Shown: positions 1 through 11,700, counted from the stretch's first letter. The stretch is 64,000 bases of DNA from Eonycteris spelaea (GCA_003508835.1 PUFA01000652.1:62001-126000), one strand, 5' to 3'. Notes: generated from the letters alone by a model not told the origin. Program-made: numbers and translations.

Positions 1-735
1 CATCAATGAAATGAACAAAGTTTAATGATCTTCCCATTCATTGAATGGCAAATAAAAAGATTGATGACTACTGATGTTTTGGGGATTGGTTTTACAAATA
101 TGTTGCTGTAGAAGCTGAAAATTATATGAAGAAAAACGTCTTCCTTTTAAATCACTTTTAGATAATGCACCTGCTCATTCGTACAATTTAGAACATCCAA
201 ATATAAAAGTTGTATATTTTCCACCCAAATACAACTTCCCTGATCAAAACCATTGGATCAAGGCATTATTTCCACCTTTAAGATTAGTTATATTAAATGG
301 TGTTTTAATGATATTTTTAATAAACTTGAAGATAATGATTCACTTACAGTCACAGTAGCCTGGAAAATACACAATTTTAAATTTTATCAAGAATATTGCT
401 TTAGCTTTGAGTTATATAAAGCCATAAACTTCAAATGTTTGAGGAACAACAATATGGCCAGAAGTGGTTATTACAAGGGAATGTGGTTCCAACAGCTAAA
501 GAGGGATTAATTGGCATTATTAACTTATTAAATAAATGTCAATAAGGAAGCTCTGATTAATTTGAATGTTGATGATATTAACAAATTACTAGTTGATTAT
601 GAATTAACTGATAATGAATTAATTCACTTAATATCTGAAGCCCATCCTGCTGATGATGAATACAGTAGTGACCTTGAACCATTTTCATTCACTGCAGAAA
701 ATATTTAGAGCTCTTCAATTGGCCACAAAGCTGGA
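1..735 (+). pseudogene. Tigger/pogo-type DDE transposase relic
   Basis: This is a decayed transposase of the pogo/Tigger (TIGD/CENP-B-like, DDE superfamily) family, which cuts and pastes DNA transposons. Translated pieces show the hallmark DNAPAH block at 161-178, carrying the second catalytic Asp, then a stretch ending in a VVYFPP-type motif, then LDQGIISTFK from 253, where the family normally has PMDQG. The first block and the DQG block lie in different frames, so at least one frameshift separates them around 230-250. The reading frame from 253 stops at 510. A further conserved piece (ELTDNELI, then an acidic stretch) follows at about 600-690. The 5' part of the element lies outside the window. 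The family assignment is strong; the exact Tigger subfamily is not determined. There is no sign of a domesticated gene, because the frame is broken. Confidence 0.85.
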
Positions 736-1090
736 AGCTGCAATTATAGATATTGATCAAAACATCTAACAGGGCTTAAAATTTCAGACTTAAAAAAATG
801 TTGCAGTGAATACTGAAGAATTTATGAAAACTTAGCAAAAGATAGGGTTTGGGAAAAGATCACCTAAAAACAAACATAAATAGTGAAACTGAAGTAGTAC
901 TTCCAAATATATAGACAATGGAAGTAGTACTTCCAAAAATATCCTGAGTGAATATTTAGAGCAATTAAAAAGAGAAGGTTGATTGCTTTAGATTACAGCA
1001 TAGACACCAACAGTGAATAAAATTATTTTGTTTTTTTTTCCTGCCTTTTCATAAGCATTTTTTGGTGAAATATGTGAAATAAATATTTTT
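736..1090 (+). mobile_element. Probable 3' non-coding part of the Tigger element and AT-rich flank
   Basis: This AT-rich sequence follows the transposase relic and contains two near-repeats of a GAAGTAGTACTTCCAAA block at about 892 and 920. I see no clear terminal inverted repeat, so the end of the transposon is not placed. No coding sequence is visible. Confidence 0.4.
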
Positions 1091-1159
1091 ATGACATATC
1101 AGCTTATTTCTTTAGTATTTATTTTGTATTTGGTGAACTGCTTTTACACAGTTCCTTTC

Positions 1160-2712
1160 AGTAAAAAAGACACATGTGAAACAGAAATCCACATAAATCA
1201 AAGAACAGATGGGTATAAATCAATAAATGTGATACACCACTGTAACAAAAACAAAGGACTGTATAATCATCTGTTCATGATAAAAATTCTCAACAAAAAT
1301 ATAGATGGAATGTACCTCAACATAATAATGGCTGTACGTGACAAGCCCACCAGGTAATGCTATTTTTCAAATCTTTCAACTTTTTTGGTTAGGATCAGAA
1401 AGAAGACAAGGTTGCCTACTCTTATCACTTCTATTCAACATAGAGTTGGAAATCTTAGCCAGAGCAATTAGAAATCAAAAATCCTAATCAAAATGAGTGA
1501 AGCATACTGCCTCTGTTTGCAATGCCATGCTCTCATATGCAGAAAACCCTAAAGACTCTACCAAAAAACCATTAAAACTGATAGTATCTTCAATAAATGG
1601 TGTGGGAAAAGTGGATATTTACATGCAAAAGAATAAAATTGGACTCCTATTCCACAATTTACAGAAAACTCAATTCAAAATGGTATAAAAAGTTGTACGA
1701 AAGACCTGAGACCACAAATGTAGAAAAAATATAGAGGGAAATCTCCTTGATATTGATCTGACAATGATTTTTGGATTTGAAAGCAGAAGTAAAGCAATAA
1801 AGGTGGGGGAGGGACAAACAAGTAGAACTATATTAAACTAAAAGCTTCTGCACCAAACAGGAAACTGTAGAATAAAAAGCACCCTACAGAATGAAAGAAA
1901 ATATTTGCAAACCATTATATCTGACAGTTAATATCCAAAATATATAAGAAACCCATACAACTCAATAGCAACAAAACCAGATAAATTAATTTTAAAAAAT
2001 GGGCAAAGGACCTAAAGACATTTTTCCAAAGTAGATGTACAAATAGCCAATAAGTATATGAAAATATATTTATTACTACTAATAATCAGGGAAATGTAAA
2101 CCAAAACTATAATAAGTTATCACTTCATACCAGTTAGAATGCTCATCATCAAAACATAAAAGGTATTTGTTGCCATGACGAAGTAACCACTTGAGCTAAA
2201 GCCAACATGGAAGGAACCGAAGTGTCCTATGATAGATGACTGGATAAAAAAGTTGTGGAACATTATATATGATGAAATATTACTCAGCCATAAGAAGAAA
2301 TGAAATATTGCCATTGCGACAACATGGGTGGACCTTGAGATAATTATGCTAAGCAAAAATAAGCCAGATAGAAAAAATTTGAAAATCACATGATATCACT
2401 TATATGTGAGATATAAACCTAAAAGCAACAAATGAAACAGGACAAACAGAGAGTCATGGGCATGGACGTAGTCTAGTGGTTACCAGAAAGTAGGAGTTGG
2501 GGAAAAGGGGGTAGGTAGGCAGTTAAAGGGTGTCAAATATAGGGGGTTGGGGGGTTAAAGTGAGTTAAGGGATCAAATATATGGTAGCTGAAGGATACTG
2601 GACTTTGGCGGTAAAACACACAATAAAATATACAGATGTCAAATTATAATGTACACCTGAAAATTATATAATTGTATTAACCAATGTTACCCCAATAAAC
2701 TTAATAAAGAAC
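1160..2712 (+). mobile_element. L1 fragment, ORF2 to 3' end, with internal deletions
   Basis: Degenerate L1 ORF2 is recognisable by translation. Around 1200-1350 there is reverse-transcriptase sequence (INVIHH and a KPT block), and at 1390-1460 the RT piece preceding the FADD region. Near 1595-1605 the sequence jumps from RT to the ORF2 C-terminus (the GVGKV/LHAKE-like stretch), so more than 1 kb of consensus is missing. The C-terminal end and 3' UTR run on to an L1-style terminus, CCCAATAAACTTAATAAAG, near 2712. Stops and frameshifts occur throughout. Its ORF2 ends at a TGTGAGATATAA context near 2416, as in the younger copies elsewhere in the window. Confidence 0.8.
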
Positions 2713-2724
2713 CATAAAAGGTAA

Positions 2725-2945
2725 GAAAAATGTTTTGAAGGAAAGAGAATCCTTGTACATTACTAATGAAAATATAAATTGGTACCCCTCTATGGAAAAC
2801 AGTTTGAAGTTTCCACAAAAATATAAATAGAACTAGCATATGAATCTAGCAATTCCTCTTCTGGGTATATATCCAAAGGAAATGAAATCACTCTCTTGAG
2901 GAGATATCTACACATCCATTCATAATAACATCTCTCAGCAAATTA
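2725..2945 (+). mobile_element. L1 ORF2 C-terminal fragment
   Basis: A short + strand L1 piece that matches the ORF2 C-terminus by recognisable phrases (TATGGAAAACAGTTTG and TCTGGGTATATATCCAAAGG). It abuts the previous L1 3' end and precedes a different L1 segment. It has no intact frame. Confidence 0.75.
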
Positions 2946-3689
2946 GTAACAGAGGGAAATTTCTTCAACCTGATAATAAACAGCTACAAAACTTGATGCT
3001 TTCACCATAAGTTAGGAACAAGATAAGGATGTCTCCTCTCACCACTACTATTCAATATTATACTAGAAGTCCTAGCTAATTCGATAAGCAAAAAAAAAAA
3101 AAAAAAAAAAACAGAAAAAAAGAAAAAAAAGGTATACAGACTAGAAAGGAAGATAGAAACTGTCTTTACTCACAGATGACATAATTTTCTATGTAGAAAA
3201 AACCCAATGAATTAACTACAAAAAGTGGAAAATAATACATATTTATAACAAGGTTGCAGGGTACAAGGTTAATACACAAAATTCAATTGCTTTCCTAAAT
3301 ACAGCAATGAACAATTGGAATTTGAAGTTTAAAACACAATATAGTTTGCACTACCACCAATAAATTAAATGCCCACTAAAACACAATACCATTTAGACTA
3401 CCATCCAATAAATACATCTAAGTACATATGTACAAACTCTATATGAGGAAATGACAAAACTCTGATGAAAGACATCAAAGAAATTCTAAATGAATGGAGA
3501 TCTATTCTATGTTCATAGATAGGAAGAATCAATATTATTGTCAGTTAGTTCCAAACCTGATATATAGATTCAATGCAACTCCTATCAAAATCTCAATAAG
3601 TTATTTGTGGTTTTTTGAAACTTCTAAAGCTTATATGGAAAAAAAAAAAAAAGAACTTGAATAGCCAACAAAATCTCTTTTTTCCCAAG
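2946..3689 (+). mobile_element. Older L1 ORF2, part 1 (RT region)
   Basis: L1 ORF2 reverse-transcriptase sequence on the + strand: the region before and after the GSRQGCPLSPLLF-type block is recognisable at 3010-3080, followed by an A-rich expansion at about 3090-3130. It continues into the region after RT up to about 3689, where a minus-strand L1 3' end interrupts it. The remainder resumes at about 3946. Confidence 0.75.
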
Positions 3690-3945
3690 ACTTTATCATT
3701 CATTCATTCATTCATGCATTCATTTATTTTAATTAAAGTATAGTTGACATACAATATTATATTAATTTCAGGCTTACAATGTAGTGATTCATCATTCACA
3801 TATCTTACAACTGATCACCATGCTATGTCTAGTAACTATCTGTCAGCATACAGAATTATTTTGATATTAATCACTTATTCCCTGTGCTGTACATTACATC
3901 CCCCATTTCATGGTTTTAAATCATAGACAGAAACACATCAGAATA
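3690..3945 (-). mobile_element. L1 3' end inserted inside another L1
   Basis: Read on the minus strand this is an L1 3' UTR terminus. An ATTC-repeat tail at 3697-3724 on the + strand stands in for the poly-A tail, followed by the characteristic antisense phrase TAATTTCAGGCTTACAAT. The flanking + strand L1 ORF2 sequence reads on across it, which shows nesting. Boundaries are approximate and no clean target duplication was found. Confidence 0.7.
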
Positions 3946-5461
3946 CTTGCACTATCTTCTTTCAAGATTTACTATAAGGTTACAGTCATCAAGATAGTTC
4001 AGTATTGACAAAGAAAGACAAATAGATCAATGTAACAGAATAAAGACCCACAAATAGAACCACAAAATTATAGTAAACAGGACTTTGACATAGAACAAAG
4101 GGAAATCAGTGGAGAAAGGATAGTCTTTTCAATAAATATGCTAGAAAAACTGGGCATCTACTGCAAAAAAATAAATCTAGACACACAGACCTTATATCTT
4201 TCACAAAATAAACTCAAATGGCTCATAGACCTAGATGCAAAATTCAAACTAGAAAACTCCTAGCAGGCAATAATATAGGAGACCATTGGTTTAGTGATCA
4301 ATTTTTAGGTAAAATGCAAAAAACATCATCTATGAAACACAAAACTGATAACTTGTACTTCATTAAAATTAACATCTTTTGCTGTGAAAGCATTGGTTAA
4401 CAGAATAAAAGACAAGTCACAGACTGATAGAAAATATGAAAACACACATATAATAAAGGACTGGTAACCAAAATACACAAATAATTTTAAATCTCAGCAA
4501 TAATACAACAAAAACCCAATTACAAAATGGCCAAAAATCTGAACAGACTTACTAACTAAAGAAGCTATCTAGATGGCTGGCAAATAAGTGTTTGAAGGAA
4601 AAGCTTAACATTATATGTCATTAGAAAATTGTAAATCAAAACAATGCGATACTAGTCTACATCTAATAGAATGGTAACATCCTAACCACTGAGAACACCA
4701 AATGAGACTTGAAGCATGGGAACTCTCACATACTGCTGGTAGAAATGAAAAATGGCAAAGCCTCTTTGGAAGACTGTTTCTTTAAAAATTAAACATACTT
4801 TTACAAATTATCCAGCAAACACACACCCTTGTATTTAACCAAAAGAGTTGAAAACATATGTCAACACAAAATCCTGCACACAAGTATTTCTAGTAGCTTT
4901 ATTCAAAACCTCCAAAATATGGAAGCAACTAAGATGTTTTCATAGATTGAATGGATATGCAAACTGTGGTACATTCATTCAGTGGAATGTTATTTGGAAT
5001 TAAAGATAAGTGAGCTATCAAATCATGAAAAGATGTGGAGGATACTTAAATGCATATTGCTAAATGAAAGAAGCCAACCTGAAAATGTTGCATACTGTAT
5101 GATTTCAATTATATGGCCTTCAAGAAAAGGCAAAACTATAGAGACAGTAAAATGATCAGTGGTTGCTAGAGACCCAATGGAAGGGAGGAAGAAAGGGATG
5201 AATAGGTGAAGCACATGGAATTTTTAAGGCAAAGAACCTATTCCATATGATAATTTAATGGTGGATACATATCATTATATACATGTCAAAATGAATAGAA
5301 TGCACAATACAAAGAATGAAGCCTAATGTATTCTATGAAACTATATTTATTGGTTCATCCATTGTAACAAACGTACCACACTAATGCAAGTTATTAATAA
5401 TAAGGGAAATTGTGTGGACAGGGAGAAGGAAATATGGGTACTATCTGGAATAAAAAAAAAA
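3946..5461 (+). mobile_element. Older L1 ORF2, part 2, and 3' UTR
   Basis: Continuation of the L1 interrupted at 3690-3945. The ORF2 C-terminal region is recognisable at 4060-4320 (the sequence around GACATAGAACAAAGGGAAAT and AAACTGGGCATCTACTGCAA). The 3' UTR runs to a short A-tract at about 5450-5461. It belongs to an older subfamily than L1-A, C, D and F, judging by its divergence and different 3' end. Confidence 0.75.
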
Positions 5462-6640
5462 ACAAGCTAAGAAAATTAGAATTGATATTTAATATAAAGA
5501 GAATGGCAAGTGGAGGGGTACAATTTGTGTTCTGGGGACTGGAGGGTACTTGTAGACCAACGTAATAATGAGAGAGATTAGAAAGTTGTTTGAAAGCAGA
5601 TTGTGTAAGAATGCTAATACTGTGAAAAGAAATTCAAGATTTATTTTGTAGATATTAGAGATTTAAAAAGAATAATTTTTCATTACAACTTTCTTCTATG
5701 AGGATATTTTCCTTTTAATTCAGACTGTTTTCTCCAAACAAGATCAAGTGAATTGATAAAAAATAAATACAACTTTACCTTTTTAAATAACACTGTAAAA
5801 CTAGAAAACATGATTTCCCTAAGCCTAAAAATAAAGCTCTCCTTGGATAATCTGCAAAATTTCCCAGTGACATGGCTGTGAAAATTTTCTATTTTTAGAA
5901 ATAACAACTGTCGAGTACTTTTGCTGCTGTTTGCAACAATCTTGTTTAACTCTTTCACAAGCTGTGCAACGGTAAAAATTAATCCAATGAAGATTTTTAT
6001 TTTATAGCATACTCTACTTGGTCCTCACTATGGCATTATGACATTCCATTTTACCCTTGGTATACTCTAAGTTATTCCTCAAATATTTACAGGTTAAACA
6101 GTAATTTTACACAGTGTCCTTAAATCCCAATGTGTTTGTTCATTTCTTCATATTCTCCATTTCCACTGGATGCTTCTGCTTGACCCAGACTATGGTGTAT
6201 GCTCAATATTAAACCAATCACTATGGCTAGGAGAATGGAGTACTCCGAGCAGACATTTCCATCAAATATGCACTCTTCTGGCAGAGGGAAAAGTGGGATG
6301 AGCTCTACCAAAGCCATATATAAAAGCTTTCTATGGGAGTTGATTTTTTTAGGCTACCAAAATTACAAGTTCCTATGGAAAATAAAGAATTAAGTATAAT
6401 TATGATTGGTAAACTTACTTTTAACATAGAAATTTAGAATATATGCTCAGTAATAAAGTCAAGATTACAGGGCCCAGCATTAGCATAGGGTAATCACTCA
6501 ATGCAAAGTATTGCATTATTCAATTTATTCATTTAACAAATAGCTACTGAAAAGTTACTCTACAACCCTTACTAAAGTGCTGAAGGATAAAGAACTCTTT
6601 TTGCAGTCCACTAACTGCAGATTTGAGTCTTTGAAAAGTA
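5462..6640. other. No recognised element, about 1.2 kb
   Basis: AT-rich sequence between two L1 blocks. I found no transposon signature that I would defend and no convincing coding potential: the open stretches at 5683-5958 and 6120-6393 lack recognisable domains and overlap on opposite strands. The piece at about 6520-6600 (an ATTTAACAAATAGCTACT context) faintly resembles an ancient L2/MIR-type end, but this is too weak to call. Confidence 0.5.
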
Positions 6641-6644
6641 AAAA

Positions 6645-7436
6645 AAATTGGCGAGGGACATCAGAAAACATGGTGGAGTGAGAGTCATCCCCAGATATCT
6701 CCCCTTGAAACAACAATAAGCGAACACCTTAAACTCAAAAAACAAAGCAAAGCAAAACAAAACAAACAAACTGCACATCAGCATGTCTTAGCATGGATCT
6801 TCGCATAAGAGCTACCATATGTCAGAACCCTGGGTGTCCGGCAGTGGATTGGGAGATAATAAAGCTGACCTCCACAGCCAGAGCTTCCTGTAAAGGAGAG
6901 GGAAATGAGAACGTGCAGCCAGTTCATTGAACAGCCCTACCTGGGAAAGCTGTGAGCTCCACATGGCCAGCAGCAGGGCCAAGCCATCAGGGCAGGAAAG
7001 CAGAGAAGCAGTGATGGCAGAAGAAACAACAGTTAATTTTTTACCAGCCTTGGGTTCAAAACAGGCTGAGCCTCAGCCCCTATCCTTATCCCAGAGGGAC
7101 CCTCACACATATCTTCCAAAACCGAACACTGGAGCCCTGGGGAATCTGAGAAAACACTATTGAAACTGTCATAACAAAGACAGGACTGAGAATGAGAGTA
7201 GCAAGTATGACTAAACACCTATCAGAATAAAAAAGACATTCTTAAGGTTTCATATAAAGCAGGGATCCAAGGATTAGATGCCACTGAATGAAAAACCAGA
7301 GAAAAAACTCCTTCTTTGAAACAGGCTAAAGAGAGACCTTTATATAGAATAAATCTTCTTTCTGAAAAAACAAAATCAAAAACAAAAACAATAAATTTCC
7401 ATTAACGCCGAGGTGGAGAAATACTCCTTTAAACAC
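6645..7436 (+). promoter_or_regulatory. L1-A 5' UTR (internal promoter region, single monomer)
   Basis: GC-richer than its surroundings, as L1 5' UTRs usually are. It contains one copy of the monomer-like block found twice in L1-D: from the CCCTGGGTGTCCGG context at about 6829, through CCAAGCCATCAGGGCAGG near 6978, to CTGAGAAAACACTA near 7148. L1 transcription starts from such internal promoters. Activity of this copy is unlikely and unknown. Confidence 0.7.
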
Positions 7437-8390
7437 ATGAAAAAACCAAGGTGAAAAGGCAGCTCAGAAAGAAAGAGAAAATCTCCAGAAAACTAAGCTT
7501 ACAGACATAGAATGTGTGACTTAATGACAGAGAATTCAGGATTGTACTTTTTGAAATGACTTTAGTGAGATCCAAAATGAATCATGTCAACAATTTCAGG
7601 AATTGAAAAAAAAAAAAAAACTAGATGAGCAGAACGAGTTCTTTAGCAAGGAGATTGAAACCTCCAAAAAGAACTAAAATAGAACTTCTGAAGATAAAGA
7701 CACAAACAAAAAAAATTAAAATGAAATAGCAAGCCTGGGAATAGAGTTGACAAATGGAGGAAAGGATCAGTGAATTGAGGACAAAATCTAGAAATAAAAT
7801 CAAAAGGAAGAAGAGAGAAACTGAAGAATGAAAAAATAATGAAAGAAAAAGTCAAGGACTAGCAGATACCTCCAGGAGAGGAAACATAAGAATAATATGC
7901 ATTATCGAAGTTGAGGAAAAAGGAACAGGGATCAGAAAGCATTTTCAAACAAATAGTTGATGGAGAATTTACTAAATCTAAGGAATGAGCTAGTTTGGAT
8001 TCAAGAAGTTCAACCAGAACACCTAATTATCTCAACCCCACAAGGACTTTGACAAGAATACAGTATATTAAAAGTTACAAAAATCAAGACAAACAGAATT
8101 CTCAGGGTAGCCAGGGAAAGAAGACAGTAAACTGATAAAGAAAATCCCATTAGATGATCGTTGGACTTCTCAGCACAAACCTTACAAGCCAGAAAGAGTG
8201 GAATCAAATATTCAAACTATTAAATGAAAAAACTACCAGACAAGAATAATATACCTCCAGGAAGGCTCTACTTCAGACATGAAAAAAAGAAATAAAGACC
8301 TTTCCAGACATACAAAAATTGCGGGAATTCTCCACTATGAAGCTCCACATTATAGGAAAACTGAATGGGTCAGTCACCTAAAAAAAATGA
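7437..8390 (+). pseudogene. L1-A ORF1 (L1 RNA-binding protein) pseudogene
   Basis: ORF1p is a trimeric RNA-binding chaperone of the L1 particle. The likely start is the ATG near 7437, where sibling copies read MNNQG. The N-terminal half is a Lys/Glu-rich coiled coil. The C-terminal half shows the typical ORF1 order: the NYLNP-like region near 8023, the LQARR-like piece near 8185 and the FRHE/FPDIQ/REFST region at 8270-8340. Sense pieces lie in several frames with stops between them, so no full protein can be made. Confidence 0.8.
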
Positions 8391-8639
8391 CAAAAAATAC
8401 ATAATTAGGATAAGGTGACTAGAGGGAAACAGAAACAGAGAGTGGAACCGTTACTAAAACAACAACAAGGATTATAAGCTTAAACGATAAGAAGATATTT
8501 GCTATAGCAAGATAGCAATGAATGTTCAGCATACATACATAGGGAAAAAAATAAGACAACAATGACTGAAAAGGGGGGATTAAAGATCTAAATTAACAAA
8601 AGAGGAATGGGGATAAGGCATGCAGAAAAGAAAATGGAT

Positions 8640-8755
8640 GACTATATACAGTGTGTATGTATATATATCAACACCATACACAAGACAGACACACAGACAC
8701 ACCAACACACAGAACACACACACATACAACACACATATATACATATATATAACTA
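8640..8755 (+). repeat. TA/CA microsatellite in the L1-A inter-ORF spacer
   Basis: A mixed TATA, ACAC and CACACAGA run between ORF1 and ORF2. The same spacer position carries microsatellites in L1-B, L1-D, L1-E and L1-F. Confidence 0.9.
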
Positions 8756-8916
8756 CCCCTTACTTTTAGTAATGGTAACCACCTGCCAAAAATTCAAAAC
8801 TGAAGTATATAAAAAAGGACCAGAAAAAACCTCCCCCAAAAAAAAAACAAATATAAAGAAAACAGAACACAAGGACAAGAAGCAATGGAAACACTGAGCT
8901 ACCAGAAAGCACAAGA

Positions 8917-10426
8917 TAAAATGCTATAGAAACTTTCATATTTCAATAATCACCCTAAATGTAAATAGATTGAACTTACCAATAAAAAGGCATAGGCTGC
9001 AAAATTGGATAAAAAAACAAAACCAAACATAATGCTGCTTCCAGGTGACACATCTCAGTTCCAAAGACAAATATAGACTCAAGGAAAGGATGGAAAATGA
9101 TATTTCAAGCAAATAGCATTCAGAGAAAAGTGGAGTAGTGGTACTAACATCAGACAAAATAGACTTCAAAAAAAAAAAGGTTAAAGGAAAGATACTGAGA
9201 GACATTTCATAATGATAAAGGCAATCATGCCACCAAGAAAATATATACACTTGTTAATATCTGTGCTCCCAATCAGGGAGCCCCGAATTATGTAAAGCAA
9301 TACTAACAGAACTAAAGGGAGAAACATACCAAAACACTATCATATGTAGGGGGCCTAAATAATCAACTGTCAGATGTGGGACATATCATCTAAAGGAAAT
9401 CAATAAGGAAACATCCTTAGAGATACCTTAGACTAATTGACATAGTTAACAATTACAGAGCCTTCCATCCCCCAAAAACTGCTTCTACATTCTTCTCTAG
9501 TGTGCATGAACATTCTCAAGGATGACCACATACTAGGACATAGAGATAATAGCCTCAACAAATATTAGAGGATTGAAATCATAAATAACCATATCTCCAA
9601 ATCATAATGTTTTGAAACTAGAGATCAACTGCAGAAGGAAATCAGGAAGAAACACAAATACATGGAGATTAAATGACATGAGACTGAAAATAACTAGTCA
9701 GAGAAGAAATAAAAAGAGAGAGCAAGAGATTACATATATAACAAGTGATAATTGATAATACAACATATCAAACCTTTGGACACGGCAAAAAGCAGTCATA
9801 AGAGGAAAGTTCATATCATTACGGGGCCTATCTCCAAAAATGAGCCCAAATAATGACCTAATGCTTTATTTTACAAAAAGTAGAATAGGAATAACATGAG
9901 CCTAAAGTCACAGAAGGAAGGAAATAATAAAATTAGAGCAGAAATAAATGAAATTGAAAACAGGAAAAAATATAGAAAAAATAAATGCACAAAAGAGCTG
10001 TTCTTTGAGAAGGTAAATAAAATTGACAAATCCTGGCTAGATTCACTAAAGAAAAAATAGAAAACAAACAAAATAAACAAAATCAAGGATTAAAGAGGGG
10101 AAATGAAGCAGACACTCAGAAATACAAAGGATCATACAAGAAACTATGGGAAAGTATGTAACAACCCAAAAAAATTTTAATAACTAGAATAATGGAACCA
10201 GTACGTAGAAAAATACAATCTTTTTAGACTGAATCAAAAAACAACTGGGAATCTAAATAGACTGATCAACAGTATAAAATGGGAACAATCATCAAAAAAC
10301 TACCAAAAAGTAAAAAGTCCAGGAACAGATAGCTTCACCAGTGAATTCTACCAAACATTCAAAGACAAGGTATACTTCCAACTTATTTATGAGGCCAATA
10401 TTACCCTGATACCAAAACTGGTAAAG

Positions 10427-10464
<38 letters not shown>

Positions 10465-10668
10465 ACACCAATATCTCTCATGAATACAAATTCAAAACTC
10501 CTAAATAAGATACTAGCAAACCGAATACAGCAACATATTAAAAAAGATTATACACCACTATCCAAGTGGACTTCATCAGGGAACAGGGATGGTTTACATA
10601 TGCAAATAGATTAATGTGATACACCACATAAACAAATTAAAAAATAAGAATCATATGATCAAATCAAA
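8917..10668 (+). pseudogene. L1-A ORF2 pseudogene, endonuclease and start of RT only
   Basis: ORF2p combines an APE-type endonuclease with reverse transcriptase. The likely start is near 8917 (AAAATGCTATAG context). The endonuclease is visible from the TLNVN-like opening at 8950, through the Q-E-T/H-like block near 9045 and the SDKIDF-like block near 9160, to the loop regions around 9500-9700. RT begins near 10200 and is cut off at about 10668. An AC repeat has expanded inside the coding region at 10431-10458. Many stops and indels make it a pseudogene. Confidence 0.82.
10431..10458 (+). repeat. (AC)n expansion inside L1-A ORF2
   Basis: Sibling copies have only an AACACACAAA-like stretch at this point of ORF2 (compare L1-C at about 15510). 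Here it has grown to about 28 bases of perfect AC, disrupting the frame. Confidence 0.92.
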
Positions 10669-10924
10669 TAGAAATACTTTGAAAATATAAGCATCGAGAG
10701 AAAAAAAATATGTAAATGATAGAGACTCTGTTTATTCCTCTGAAGACCAAATCAAAGTTGTGAATGGAAACAAGGAGCATACAAGAAGGAAAAAAACCTG
10801 GATGAACAAGCCATACAACTATGGAGAAATTCAAGAAATCACCCTGCAATGGCAGAAGGTAGAAAGGGGGAGGAAACGGGGGTGCAGGGGCAGGTCTCCA
10901 GTCTCAAGCAGTTAAGCGAGTTAA
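10669..10924. other. Unassigned 256-bp segment between opposed L1s
   Basis: Sequence between the break in L1-A and the minus-strand L1-B that I cannot assign. It is purine-rich on the + strand, with a GGGGGAGGAAACGGGGGTGC stretch at 10866-10885. There is no coding signal worth calling. Confidence 0.5.
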
Positions 10925-11658
10925 GTCAAGCATGTCATTGCAAATGGTAAGATTTCATTTATGGACTGGTAACATTCCATTGTATATATGTACATATACT
11001 TCTTTTATCCAATTAGTATTGATGCACACTTAGGTCGATTCCACTTCTTGGCTATGTAAATTAGCTCTGCAGTGAATATTAGGAGTGCAATATATTTGAA
11101 ATTAGGTTTTGTGCTTTTCTTGGATAAATACAAAGAAATGGAATTGTTGGTCACAAGAATAGTTCTACTTTTACTATTTAAGGAACACCACACTGTTTTC
11201 CATACTGGTTGAACCAACTGGCAGTCACGATAGTGCATGAAAGTTCCCTGTTCTCCACATCCTTGCTACACTGCTGTTTATATTTGTGATGACAGCCATT
11301 CTGGCTGCGGCAATTAGATGAATATCTCATTGTGTTTTAATTTGCAATCTCTGACAATTAGTGACCTTGACATCTTTTCATATGTCTATTGCCATCTGTA
11401 TGTCCTTTTTTGGAGAAATGCCTAATGAGGTACTCTGGCCATTGTTAATTGGGTTTATTGTTTTTTTTTTTTTTTTCAGTGTAAGTTACATGATTCTTTA
11501 GAAATTTTGGATATAAACCCTTAATGGATGTATCATTCGGTGAATATAGTCTCATTGTCAGAAGGTCTCTTTTGTTGTTGTTGATGGTTCCTCGCTGTGA
11601 AAAAAGAATTCTTAGCTCGATATAAGCCCCATTTCTGTATTTTCTCTTTGTTTCCTTT

Positions 11659-11700
11659 ACACACACACGCGCGCGCACGCAACACACACACAACCATACA
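11659..11700 (+). repeat. CA/CG alternating purine-pyrimidine run
   Basis: ACACACACGCGCGCGCACGC followed by a further CA run, within L1-B. Alternating CA/CG tracts are classical Z-DNA-prone sequence; whether it forms Z-DNA is not knowable here. Confidence 0.85.

Larger units (their letters stand above)
6645..10668 (+). mobile_element. L1-A: 5' half of a younger L1 (5' UTR, ORF1, N-terminal ORF2)
   Basis: This L1 starts with a recognisable 5' UTR (CAGATATCTCCCCTTGAAA context near 6690) that it shares with L1-D and with the minus-strand pieces. It continues through ORF1, an inter-ORF spacer and ORF2 endonuclease into the start of the RT domain, then stops abruptly at about 10668 just after the TACACCACATAAACA region. 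The missing 3' half is not directly downstream. L1-C, 4.8 kb away, begins about 290 bp earlier in consensus coordinates and has independent changes, so it is a separate copy. All reading frames are broken by stops and frequent one-base indels. Confidence 0.88.

Noticed and set aside
253..510. A small intact protein beginning MDQGII
   Set aside because: The first codon is TTG, not ATG, and the frame is the middle of a broken Tigger transposase; it has no start of its own.
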